Source: DASRVA01 sp035687745
GTDB lineage: Bacteria > Gemmatimonadota > Gemmatimonadetes > JACCXV01 > JAHWKZ01
Direction of reading: 5' to 3'
Assembly: GCA_035687745.1 (NCBI GenBank)
Contig: DASRVA010000149.1
Location: forward strand, 1-20,080
DNA length: 20,080 bases
Numbering within the stretch: the stretch's first letter is position 1; every line of letters starts with the position of its first letter. Shown here in pieces: positions 7,197-14,347 of this stretch. The notes under the pieces are model-generated. The model had not been told where the DNA came from and searched no databases. It saw only the letters and a list, made by a program, of their open reading frames with translations. The position numbers and the translations under genes were made by a program.

Positions 7197-7633
7197 TAGC
7201 CGCTCAGCCCGATCTGCTTCATGAACGTCACCAGATCGTAGAAGAGGTTTTCCTCGACGATCTGCCCCTTGTCCCAGCGTGCGATCGTGCAGAAGTCCAC
7301 CTCGAACGCCTTGCCGGTGGGAGGGATCTCTCCGCCGTCCAGGCCCTGCATCGGGCCCGTCATGGTGCCGGTGAAGTGCGCGATCGAGCAGGTCCAATCG
7401 CCGGAAGCGAAGAAGACCTTGTACGGCCGGTTGTCGAGGTGCTGGTCCGGGAACGTCTTGAAGAACTCGACAGCTTCATCCGTGTGATCGTGGATTCCGT
7501 GCGTCGGCGGCTTCCCGGGCCAGCGAACGACGACATCCTCCTTGTGTCGCTTTGCAAACGTATCCAGATCCTGCGCGTTCCACGCGTCATCGAGCGTCTG
7601 CATGAGCTCCATGTTCCGTTCCTCAGCGCTCAT
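7196..7633 (-). CDS. SnoaL-like / ester cyclase family protein
   Basis: This encodes 145 residues of a NTF2-like alpha+beta barrel. SnoaL-type features are the opening MELMQTLDDAWNAQDLDTFAK, the RWPGKPPTHGIHDHTDEAVEFF segment, and the strand-rich FTGTMTGPM and GKAFEVDFCTIARW blocks. The family covers polyketide cyclases and many proteins of unknown substrate, so no reaction can be assigned. I start at ATG 7633 because GAGGAG precedes it closely and the ATG overlaps the stop of the HicB-like ORF as ATGA; an extension to 7678 exists. The gene separates E2 and E3 of the dehydrogenase complex, and its base composition is lower in GC than both (36/60 G/C in 7381-7440 against 42/60 in 6601-6660 of lpdA). 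This suggests acquisition rather than an original operon member. Confidence 0.88.
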   Translation of the reverse strand: MSAEERNMELMQTLDDAWNAQDLDTFAKRHKEDVVVRWPGKPPTHGIHDHTDEAVEFFKTFPDQHLDNRPYKVFFASGDWTCSIAHFTGTMTGPMQGLDGGEIPPTGKAFEVDFCTIARWDKGQIVEENLFYDLVTFMKQIGLSG

Positions 7634-7749
7634 CGGCTCCTCAGGGCCTCTTCGCGGCTCGCGCCCTGTGATATGCAACCTTGAAGTGCGGGAACTTCGG
7701 CGACGAAGACCCCGTCCTCGTCGGGTTCGATCAGAACTCTATACTTCAT
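7630..7749 (-). CDS. Short HicB-like antitoxin fragment (39 aa), orphan
   Basis: Reading down from ATG 7749 gives 39 residues beginning MKYRVLIEPDEDGVFVAEVP and ending ALQGCISQGASREEALRSR. This matches the N-terminal half of HicB-type antitoxins, which normally continue with a helix (about NIREAIEXYL) and often a DNA-binding domain. Here the frame stops at TGA 7632-7630, overlapping the SnoaL-like ATG. The ATG follows immediately after the E2 TAG stop, and GGAGG lies six bases upstream, so it is probably translated. No HicA toxin gene is present nearby. It is best viewed as a truncated hicB remnant retained as a coupling ORF; a functional micro-protein cannot be excluded. Composition is lower in GC than the flanking E2 gene. 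Confidence 0.7.
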   Translation of the reverse strand: MKYRVLIEPDEDGVFVAEVPALQGCISQGASREEALRSR

Positions 7750-9108
7750 CTACGCCTCCAATAGCAGCCGCTCCGGCTCCTCGAGCAGCTCGCAGATCCG
7801 CCTCAGGAACTGGACGGCGGGGGTACCGTCGACCAGGCGATGGTCGTACGAGAGGCCGAACCACATCATCGGCCGGATCACGACCTGACCGCGCCGGGCG
7901 ACCGGCCGCTCGACGATCTTGTGGATCCCGAGCACCGCCGACTCGGGCTGGCTGATGATCGGGGTCGAGAGAATGGCGCCGAAGCCACCCGCGTTCGAGA
8001 GCGTGAAGGTTCCGCCCTGGATGTCCTCCATCGCGAGCTTCCGCTCGCGGGCCTTCTTCGCCAGCTCGTCGATCTCGCCCGCGACCTCGACCATCGATTT
8101 CCGGTCGGCGTGCTTCACCACCGGCACGATGAGACCGGCCTCGGTGTGGACGGCGACCCCGATGTGGTAGAAGCGGTGGTAGACGATGTCGTCGCCCTGG
8201 ATCGATGCGTTCACCTGCGGGAACTCGCGGAGTGCCGCGATCGACGCCTTCATGACGAACGGCATGTACGTGAGCTTGTAGCCGTGCCGGGCGAGGAAGT
8301 CATCCTTGATCCGCTCGCGGAGCTCGACCAGGTGGCCGAAGTCGCATTCGTCCACGGTCGTGACGTGGGCGGCCGTGTGCTTCGACTCCGCCATCCGGTG
8401 GGCGATCGTCTTCCGGATCGAAGTCATGGCCACGACCTCGATCGGCTCGTCGGGGCCGTACTCGCGGCCCGGCGCAGCGGCGGCCGGTCTGGCCGGCGCG
8501 GCTTCCGCAGGGGCGGGTGCCGCCTCCGCCTCGGGCGCGGCGTCCAGGTACGCCTGGACGTCCTCGCGGGTGACGCGCCCCCCCTTCCCCGACCCTTCGA
8601 TCACGGTCAGATCCAGCTTGTGCTCGCGGGCGAGCCTACGGACCGCGGGCGAGGTCTTCGTGTCCTCGGGGATGACCGCTTCGCGGCCGGCGGCGGGACG
8701 CGCCGGGGCCGTCGCGGCAGGCCGGCGGGCCGGCTCTTCCTCGGCCGGCTTCTCCCGGGCAGCTTCCTTCGCCGCCTTCCTGGGCTTCTTCTCCTCGGCC
8801 CTCCCCTTTGGTTTCTCAGCCCCTTCCGGCGTCTCTTCCTCCGGCTCCTCTCCTGCCCCCACCTCCTCGCCCTCCTGGGCGATCAGGCCGAGAACCTCGC
8901 CGACGGCGACGGTGGCGCCCTCCTCCTTCTTGATCTGCGCCAGGGTGCCCGCCCGGAAGGCGGTCACCTCCATGTTGATCTTGTCGGTCTCGAGCTCGAC
9001 GACGGCCTCGTCGGCCTGGACCGGGTCGCCCTCCTTCTTGAGCCACTTCCCGACCGTCGCCTCGGGGACACTCTGCCCCAGCGAGGGGACCTTGATCTCC
9101 AGCGGCAT
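7750..9108 (-). CDS. 2-oxo acid dehydrogenase complex E2, dihydrolipoamide acyltransferase
   Basis: This encodes 452 residues and forms the core of the complex, transferring the acyl group from lipoate to CoA. Residues 1-80 are a single lipoyl domain with the ELETDKINMEV motif (lipoyl Lys43). A long linker rich in Ala, Pro, Glu, Lys and Arg follows (about 80-148). The peripheral-subunit-binding domain (TSPAVRRLAREHKLDL, GSGKGGRVTREDVQAYL) spans about 149-187, followed by a second Ala/Pro linker. The catalytic domain from about 225 ends with SYDHRLVDG (His423, Asp427). The lipoyl and catalytic sequences look somewhat like succinyltransferase (SucB), but the heterodimeric E1 next to it points to pyruvate or branched-chain oxo-acid substrates, so specificity is left open. 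GAGGAGG precedes ATG 9108 after an 18-base gap from E1beta. Confidence 0.93.
   Translation of the reverse strand: MPLEIKVPSLGQSVPEATVGKWLKKEGDPVQADEAVVELETDKINMEVTAFRAGTLAQIKKEEGATVAVGEVLGLIAQEGEEVGAGEEPEEETPEGAEKPKGRAEEKKPRKAAKEAAREKPAEEEPARRPAATAPARPAAGREAVIPEDTKTSPAVRRLAREHKLDLTVIEGSGKGGRVTREDVQAYLDAAPEAEAAPAPAEAAPARPAAAAPGREYGPDEPIEVVAMTSIRKTIAHRMAESKHTAAHVTTVDECDFGHLVELRERIKDDFLARHGYKLTYMPFVMKASIAALREFPQVNASIQGDDIVYHRFYHIGVAVHTEAGLIVPVVKHADRKSMVEVAGEIDELAKKARERKLAMEDIQGGTFTLSNAGGFGAILSTPIISQPESAVLGIHKIVERPVARRGQVVIRPMMWFGLSYDHRLVDGTPAVQFLRRICELLEEPERLLLEA
7755..7759 (-). promoter_or_regulatory. Shine-Dalgarno site for the HicB-like ORF
   Basis: GGAGG on the minus strand, within the last codons of the E2 gene, lies six bases before ATG 7749. 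It is one of the best ribosome binding sites in the window and is the main reason to treat the 39-aa ORF as translated. Confidence 0.7.
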
Positions 9109-9126
9109 CTAGGGCTCCTCCTCGGG

Positions 9127-10113
9127 CTAGACGGTCGCGGTGGCGCGGATCCCCGCCGCCACCTGTTCGACGTCGGGCATGTAGTGGGCCTCCATCGTGG
9201 CGGCCGCCGGGAACGACGTGTTGTGGCCGCAGATCCGCTTGACCGGAGCGTCCAGGTCCCAGAAGCAGCGGTCGGCGATCACGGCCGCGATCTCGCCGCC
9301 GATTCCGCCCGTCCGGGGCGCCTCGTGGATGATCACCGCGCGGCCGGTCCTCGTGACCGATTCCAGGATGGTCGGGAAGTCGATCGGAAGCAGCGTCCGG
9401 AGATCGATCACCTCGACCTCGATCCCGTCCTCTTCCGCGAGCCGCTCGGCGGCCCGCATGGTGACGTGGTACATGTACCCGAACGTGACCGCGGTGACGT
9501 CGCCCCCCTCGCGGGCCACATGGGCCTCGCCGATCGGCGTCGTGACCTGGTCCCCCTCCGGCAGATCGTCCTTGATCGAGCGGTAGAGCTTCTTGTTCTC
9601 CCAGTAGATGACCGGATCCTGGCTGCGGATCGCCGACCTGAGCAGCCCGGCGGCGTCGCGGACCGTGGAGGGTGCCACCATGACCAGACCCGGCACGTTC
9701 ATGAAGAGGGCCTCGTTCGACTGGCTGTGGTAAACGCCGCCCCCGACGCCGCCCCCCCACGGGCAGCGGATCGTGATCGGCATGTCGTAGCGCCCCGCCG
9801 TCCGCCACCGGTAGCGCGCGACCTGCTGGACGATCTGGTCGAACGCGGGATGGATGAAGTCGGCGAACTGGATCTCGGGCAAAGGCCGGCAGCCCACCAT
9901 CGCCGCCCCCACGCACATGCCGGCGATCAGCGACTCGGAGATCGGGCTGTCGATGATCCGCTCGGGGCCGAACTCCTCGAGGAGCCCGCGCGTCGCCTTG
10001 AAGACCCCGCCGTAGATGCCCGTGTCCTCGCCGATCAGGAACGTCATCTCGTCCCGCGCCATCTCCTCATGGAGGACGCGGTTGATCGCGTCGATGTACG
10101 TGATCGCCGCCAT
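9127..10113 (-). CDS. 2-oxo acid dehydrogenase E1 component, beta subunit (PDH/BCKDH type)
   Basis: This encodes 328 residues, the usual length for E1beta. With E1alpha it forms the thiamine-diphosphate enzyme that decarboxylates the oxo acid and acylates lipoate on E2. Recognisable segments are ITYIDAINRVLHEEM at the start, FLIGEDTGIYGGVF, the block IDSPISESLIAGMCVGAAM with the conserved TPP-activating Glu, PEIQFADFIHPAFDQI, GGGVYHSQSNEA, and the C-terminal transketolase-like domain containing VEVIDLRTLLPID. ATG 10113 is chosen over the in-frame GTG at 10158 because the family begins at this point and it lies four bases after the E1alpha stop; GAGGAGG is upstream. Substrate class cannot be settled from sequence by eye. 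Confidence 0.94.
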   Translation of the reverse strand: MAAITYIDAINRVLHEEMARDEMTFLIGEDTGIYGGVFKATRGLLEEFGPERIIDSPISESLIAGMCVGAAMVGCRPLPEIQFADFIHPAFDQIVQQVARYRWRTAGRYDMPITIRCPWGGGVGGGVYHSQSNEALFMNVPGLVMVAPSTVRDAAGLLRSAIRSQDPVIYWENKKLYRSIKDDLPEGDQVTTPIGEAHVAREGGDVTAVTFGYMYHVTMRAAERLAEEDGIEVEVIDLRTLLPIDFPTILESVTRTGRAVIIHEAPRTGGIGGEIAAVIADRCFWDLDAPVKRICGHNTSFPAAATMEAHYMPDVEQVAAGIRATATV

Positions 10114-10117
10114 CTCC

Positions 10118-11365
10118 CTAGGCCTCCTCGGACTCGCGGCCCAGGACCTCGAAGCCACGGTACTCTTCGGCGTACACCTCCGAGAGGTAGTCTTCGGGCT
10201 CGGGCCTGGCGCTCGCCTCGGCGAACTCGATCGCCTCTTCGACTTCCTTTCGGATCCGCTCCTGGGTCGTGGCGAGCCCCTCCTCGTCGAGAAGCCCCTT
10301 CTCGCGCAGATAGCCCGCGTAGCGGGGGATCGGGTCGCGGTCCATCCAGGTCTGAACCTCGTCCTCCGAGCGGTAGTCGGCGGGGTCGATGTCGGAATGG
10401 CCGAACCAGCGATAGGTCTTCATCTCGATCAGGGTCGGTCCCTCGCCCTTGCGGGCGCGGTCCAGGGCTTCGCGGGTCGTGTTCCAGACCTGGACGACGT
10501 CGTTGCCGTCGATCGTGATGCCCGGGAAGCCGTAGGCGTCCGCGCGGTGGCTGAGATCGGTGAGGGCGGTCGTGAGCGAGACCGGCAGAGACTCCGCCCA
10601 CAGGTTGTTCTGGACGACGTAGACGATCGGCAGCGCGTGGACGCCCGCGAAGTTGCACGCCTCGTGGAAGTCGCCATGGGCGGTGGCGCCATCACCGCAG
10701 AAGGCCACCGCCACATTCTCCTTCTTCAGCATCTTGAAGCCGAACGCGGCGCCCGTCGCGGCGACCCAGTTCATGGCGATCGAGGTCGCCGGCTGCATGA
10801 CCCACCAGTCGGGGTGCCAGTAGTGGCACGCCGTGTAACGTCCCTGGTCCGGCGAGTCGACGCGCCCGTAGACCTGGGCGGCAAGGTACTTGAGCGGGAT
10901 CCCCTTGCCCGTCGAGGCGCCAAGGTCGCGGTGGCTCGGGCCCACGAAGTCTTCCTTCCGCATCTGGAACGCGATGACGACGTCGCACGCTTCCTGCCCG
11001 ATCTGGCTGTAGAAGGTCCCCTCGAACCGTCCCTGCCGGAAGAGCCGCCGCATCCGGGCGTCGAACTCGCGCGTCAGGACGAGGCGGTGGAAGAGCTGCA
11101 GCTTCTTGTCGTCCGACGCCCCCTTCATCTCCCCATCGAGGCGGTGCTTTTCCGGAAACGCACGGCCGATGTCGACCGCCCGGGCCTCCTTCCGCCGCTG
11201 GTCCTCGAGAAACGCCTTCTTCTCGTCGACGGGAGCGGCCTGCGCCTCCGCCTCCGCCTGCTCGGCGGTCGGTTCCTCGGCCTTGGCCTCTTCGACCTCC
11301 TCGACGTCCTGGGCCACCGTCGTCTCCGTGGCGTCCTCGGTGCGCATGCCGCGGTCGTCGCTCAT
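10118..11365 (-). CDS. 2-oxo acid dehydrogenase E1 component, alpha subunit (PDH/BCKDH type) with acidic N-terminal extension
   Basis: This encodes 415 residues. Residues about 85-395 are the thiamine-diphosphate-binding E1alpha fold: FYSQIGQEACDVVIAF, GPSHRDLGA, the GDGATAHGD motif beginning at Gly224 and closing with Asn253-Asn254 (the GDG-x26-NN cofactor motif), and YRWFGHSDIDPADYR. The first 70 or so residues are an extension rich in Glu and Ala (VEEVEEAKAEEPTAEQAEAE), probably disordered, that ordinary E1alpha subunits lack. AGAGGG lies just upstream of ATG 11365, and lipA ends 19 bases before. The gene is co-directional with E1beta and E2. The alpha/beta E1 arrangement fits pyruvate, branched-chain or acetoin dehydrogenase complexes; I cannot choose among them. 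Confidence 0.94.
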   Translation of the reverse strand: MSDDRGMRTEDATETTVAQDVEEVEEAKAEEPTAEQAEAEAQAAPVDEKKAFLEDQRRKEARAVDIGRAFPEKHRLDGEMKGASDDKKLQLFHRLVLTREFDARMRRLFRQGRFEGTFYSQIGQEACDVVIAFQMRKEDFVGPSHRDLGASTGKGIPLKYLAAQVYGRVDSPDQGRYTACHYWHPDWWVMQPATSIAMNWVAATGAAFGFKMLKKENVAVAFCGDGATAHGDFHEACNFAGVHALPIVYVVQNNLWAESLPVSLTTALTDLSHRADAYGFPGITIDGNDVVQVWNTTREALDRARKGEGPTLIEMKTYRWFGHSDIDPADYRSEDEVQTWMDRDPIPRYAGYLREKGLLDEEGLATTQERIRKEVEEAIEFAEASARPEPEDYLSEVYAEEYRGFEVLGRESEEA

Positions 11366-11384
11366 CGTTCCCTCTCTCGCATCG

Positions 11385-12308
11385 TCATCGGCCGGCCGAC
11401 GCCTTGAGGAGCCGGCTCTTCATGAGCTGACGGTCGGCGCGGTAGGAGCTCCTGACCAGCGGCCCCGCCTCCACGTGCTGGAACCCCATCGTCTCCCCGA
11501 GCCGGGCCAGCTCGGCGAACTCGTCGGGGTGGACGTACCGCTCGACCTCCAGGTGCCACGCCGAGGGGCGCAGATACTGCCCCAGGGTGAGGATGTCGAC
11601 GTCGCGCTCGACCAGGTCGCGCATGACCGCCAGGACCTCGGCCGTCTCCTCGCCCAGGCCCAGCATCATCCCGGTCTTGGTGACCATCTCCGGCCTCCAC
11701 TCACGTACCCGCCGGAGAAGCTCCAGCGTGACACCGTAATCGCCCCCGCCGCGCGCCCGGCGGTAGAGACGCGGTACCGTCTCCACGTTGTGGTTCAGGA
11801 CGTCCGGTCCGGCGTCGAGCACGGTCTCGAGCGCGTCAGGGTTCCCCTGGAAGTCGGGGATCAGGACCTCGACCGACGTCCCCTCCGAGCGGGCGCGGAT
11901 CTCGCGGATGCACTCGGCGAAGATGCCGGCGCCGCCGTCGGAGAGGTCGTCGCGGTCGACCGAGGTGATCACCACGTACGAGAGCCCCATCCGCAGGACC
12001 GCCTCGGCCAGCCGTGACGGCTCCTCCAGGTCGAGCTCGGTCGGCATCCCCTTGTTGACAGCGCAGTAGCGGCAGCCGCGCGTGCAGGTATCGCCCAGGA
12101 TCATGAAGGTGGCGGTGCCGTGTCCCCAGCACTCGCCGATGTTCGGGCAGCGCGCCTCCTCGCAGACCGTGTGGAGACCCTGGCCCTGCACGACCTCCTT
12201 GACCGCCACGAAGCCAGGTCCGCCACCGGCCCGGATCTTGAGCCACTCGGGCCGCCGGCCGCGAGCCGGGGTTCCGGACGGCCTGGCGGGTCGGGCGATC
12301 GTGGTCAC
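11385..12308 (-). CDS. lipA: Lipoyl synthase LipA
   Basis: This encodes 307 residues. LipA is the radical-SAM enzyme that inserts two sulfurs into protein-bound octanoyl groups. Both iron-sulfur sites are visible: the auxiliary cluster cysteines 49, 54 and 60 in CEEARCPNIGEC, and the radical-SAM cysteines 75, 79 and 82 in CTRGCRYC. The family segments TSVDRDDLSDGGA, HNVETVPRLY, KTGMMLGLGE and TLGQYLRPS follow, and the C-terminal RSSY that contributes the serine ligand of the auxiliary cluster is present. GTG 12308 is chosen because it overlaps the lipB stop as GTGA and has GGAGG about seven bases upstream. LipA acts on the octanoylated lipoyl domain produced by LipB, and the E2 gene in this operon supplies such a domain. 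Confidence 0.97.
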   Translation of the reverse strand: MTTIARPARPSGTPARGRRPEWLKIRAGGGPGFVAVKEVVQGQGLHTVCEEARCPNIGECWGHGTATFMILGDTCTRGCRYCAVNKGMPTELDLEEPSRLAEAVLRMGLSYVVITSVDRDDLSDGGAGIFAECIREIRARSEGTSVEVLIPDFQGNPDALETVLDAGPDVLNHNVETVPRLYRRARGGGDYGVTLELLRRVREWRPEMVTKTGMMLGLGEETAEVLAVMRDLVERDVDILTLGQYLRPSAWHLEVERYVHPDEFAELARLGETMGFQHVEAGPLVRSSYRADRQLMKSRLLKASAGR

Positions 12309-13003
12309 GGCATCGCCTCCGAAACTCCGAAGACCTGGTCGAAGGCACGCGCGAGGGCGTCCTCGACCCGTTCGCGCTCGACCGGACGGCCGAGGAGCTC
12401 GGTCATCGACGTCACGCGGCGGTCGGCGATCCCGCACGGCACGATCAGATCGAAGAACGACAGGTCGGTGTCGACGTTGAGGGCGAACCCGTGGTGGGTG
12501 ATCCAGCGCGAGACGCGGATCCCGATCGCCGCCACCTTGGCATCGCCGACCCAGACTCCGGTCTGACCCGGGCTCCTGCCGGAGGCGAGCCCGAAGGCCG
12601 CCAGCGCGCGGATCAGGACCTCCTCCAGGTCGCGCAGGAAGCGGTGCAGGTCGCGGTCCCTGGACGCCAGATCCACGATCGCGTAACCGACGATCTGGCC
12701 TGGACCATGGAAGGTGATGTCGCCGCCCCGGTCGGTCTCGACGAACTCGACCCCGCGCCGCTCGAGCTCGGCGCCGGAGCCCAGCAGGTGGTCGATCGAG
12801 CCGCCCTTGCCGAGCGTCACCACCGGCGGGTGGGAAAGCAGGATGAGGGTATCCGGGATCCTGCCGGCGGCCCGCCGGGCGACCCGTTCCCGCTGGAGGT
12901 CCCACGCTTCCCGGTACGGCACGCTCCCCAGCCGCTCCACCGCCACGGCCGTGGGCCGGGCGGAGGCGTGCGTCGGTCGGGGTCGGGCCGTGGTCGTCGT
13001 CAT
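12305..13003 (-). CDS. lipB: Octanoyltransferase LipB
   Basis: This encodes 232 residues. LipB transfers octanoate from acyl carrier protein to lipoyl-domain lysines. Signature blocks are YREAWDLQRE, SHPPVVTLGKGG, RGGDITFHGPGQIVGY, the catalytic Lys156 in GDAKVAAIGIR, WITHHGFALNV, and the catalytic Cys190 in PCGI. The first 20 or so residues (Thr/Arg/Pro-rich) are an unconserved extension; ATG 13003 is supported by GGGAGA upstream. It is the first gene of the operon that continues with lipA and the E1-E2-E3 genes, so lipoylation and its target enzyme would be made together. Confidence 0.97.
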   Translation of the reverse strand: MTTTTARPRPTHASARPTAVAVERLGSVPYREAWDLQRERVARRAAGRIPDTLILLSHPPVVTLGKGGSIDHLLGSGAELERRGVEFVETDRGGDITFHGPGQIVGYAIVDLASRDRDLHRFLRDLEEVLIRALAAFGLASGRSPGQTGVWVGDAKVAAIGIRVSRWITHHGFALNVDTDLSFFDLIVPCGIADRRVTSMTELLGRPVERERVEDALARAFDQVFGVSEAMP

Positions 13004-13036
13004 ACTCTCCCGGGAAGGCCTGGGATCAGGGTCGCA

Positions 13037-13065
13037 AAGGTATTCCGGGCCGCCACGCCTTGCAA
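13037..13065 (-). promoter_or_regulatory. Candidate promoter of the lipB-lipA-dehydrogenase operon
   Basis: On the minus strand there is TTGCAA (13065-13060), a 17-base spacer and TACCTT (13042-13037), 33 bases or so upstream of lipB. The -35 box is a fair match and the -10 box weak. It is the only such pair I see in the 84-base gap between thiO and lipB. Confidence 0.35.
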
Positions 13066-13087
13066 CGCGGAACGGTACGAATTCGAA

Positions 13088-14275
13088 CTATCTGCCGGTG
13101 GAGGGCTCCATCCACGGGGTCAGCGCGGGCCGGTCCGGGGCGAAGGCGGTCAGGTCGACCGGCGGCCGGCGGCCCGCGGCGAGGGCCGCCAGACAGGCCG
13201 CCGTCAGCGGGGCGAGCAGGATCCCGTTCCGGTAGTGGCCGGTCGCGTAGAGGAGCCCTTCGAGCTCCGGGTCCGCCCCGACGACGGGGAGGCTGTCGGG
13301 CGTGCCCGGCCGAAGACCCGCCCACCGCTCGACCACCGGCGCCTCGGCCAGCCCGGCCACCACGTCCCCGGCGGCCGCGATCAGGGCGTCCACCTCGACC
13401 CGGCTCACCCGGGCGTCGTAGCCGCGCTCCTCGACCGTGGCCCCGATCACGATCCGGCCGTCGTCCCGGGGGACGCAGTACGCGCCTCGTCCCCCGACGA
13501 CGCGGCGGATGAGGAGGCGGTCCGGCAGAACGGCCGCCATCTGCCCCTTGACCGGCCGGACGGGAAGGGCGCGGGGAAGGCCGGCGAGCCGGCCGCTCCA
13601 GGCCCCGGCGGCCAGCACCACCCGAGGCGCGGAGAGGGGGCCCGTCCCGGTCTCGATCCCGGTCACCCGCCCGGCTTCCGAGAGAAGCGCCCGCGCCCCG
13701 GTCCCGGTCGTGACCTCGATCCCCGGCGTCGAGCGGACCGCCACGGCCACCGCCTCCATCAGGGGAACCGGGTCCACCTGCTGGTCGTCGGGCAGGAGGA
13801 GCGCGGCCGCGATCCCCGGACGGACGGCGGGCTCGAGCCTGCGCGCCTCGGCCGGATCCAGGAGCTCGGCCCGGAGCCCGCGGGCCTTCTGGGCCCCGGC
13901 CGAACGCTCGAGACGGCCCGCCTCGACCGGCGTCAGCGCCACGACGAGCGTTCCCTCCGACCGCAGGTGGACGTCCCGGCCGGTCTCCGACTCGAGCTTG
14001 CCGGCGAACGACGGCCAGCCGTTTCGCGCCGCCAGACAGAGCTCCAGCATCGCCCGCCCGGAGCTCGCTTCCGGCGCCTCGACCAGGAGGTCCTCGGCCG
14101 CTTCCATCTGCGGGGAGAGCATCCCGGCCGCCGCGGTCGACGCCTCGCGGCCGAGCTCGGGCCCCCGCTCGACCACTCGCACGCGGAATCCCTCACGGGC
14201 CAGCTCTCGCGCCGCCAGGCACCCGACCAGGCCCCCACCCACGACGACGACGTCGGCGCTCGATCCCCCGTCCAT
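13088..14275 (-). CDS. thiO: ThiO-like FAD-dependent glycine oxidase
   Basis: This encodes 395 residues of the DAO-type flavin amine oxidase family. The N-terminal dinucleotide-binding motif (VVVVGGGLVGCLAARELA, Gly13-Gly18) is followed by EASTAAAGMLSPQ, typical of the ThiO/DAO group. Later blocks include ALLLPDDQQVDPVPLMEA, PVRPVKGQM, and the C-terminal GHYRNGILLAPLTA, a strong ThiO signature that includes the substrate-binding Arg. Glycine oxidase makes the imine used for the thiazole ring of thiamin. No other thi gene lies in the window, so the pathway assignment rests on the family alone; a related deaminating oxidase is possible. ATG 14275 fits the family start but has no clear Shine-Dalgarno. 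It is divergent from the lipid kinase gene. Confidence 0.85.
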   Translation of the reverse strand: MDGGSSADVVVVGGGLVGCLAARELAREGFRVRVVERGPELGREASTAAAGMLSPQMEAAEDLLVEAPEASSGRAMLELCLAARNGWPSFAGKLESETGRDVHLRSEGTLVVALTPVEAGRLERSAGAQKARGLRAELLDPAEARRLEPAVRPGIAAALLLPDDQQVDPVPLMEAVAVAVRSTPGIEVTTGTGARALLSEAGRVTGIETGTGPLSAPRVVLAAGAWSGRLAGLPRALPVRPVKGQMAAVLPDRLLIRRVVGGRGAYCVPRDDGRIVIGATVEERGYDARVSRVEVDALIAAAGDVVAGLAEAPVVERWAGLRPGTPDSLPVVGADPELEGLLYATGHYRNGILLAPLTAACLAALAAGRRPPVDLTAFAPDRPALTPWMEPSTGR

Positions 14276-14328
14276 CGCGCCAATGTACGCCGACGCGCAT
14301 TTTTCTAGCCCGTCCGGGGGGGCGATCT

Positions 14329-14334
14329 TATACT
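14329..14334 (+). promoter_or_regulatory. Candidate -10 element for the lipid-gene operon
   Basis: TATACT lies 13 bases upstream of ATG 14348 in an AT-rich pocket of the 72-base divergent gap. No good -35 box is found 17 bases upstream; TTTTCT (14301-14306) is too far. If real, the 5' leader would be only about 7 bases, with no Shine-Dalgarno, as for the gene at 1645. Confidence 0.35.
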
Positions 14335-14347
14335 GACGGATTCGACG

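Noticed and set aside
7197..7397. N-terminal extension of lpdA to 7397
   Set aside because: It overlaps the SnoaL-like gene in another frame and adds non-family sequence. GTG 7196 gives the normal E3 length and is coupled to the upstream stop.
7630..7749. Complete HicAB toxin-antitoxin module
   Set aside because: Only the N-terminal half of a HicB-like protein is present. No HicA-like double-stranded-RNA-binding fold is found on either strand nearby.
7840..10518. An 892-codon open frame on the plus strand
   Set aside because: It is antisense to E2, E1beta and part of E1alpha. Its low-complexity Arg/Asp/His/Leu composition and lack of domains mark it as a GC artefact; the same applies to 5643-7199 and 12491-14308.
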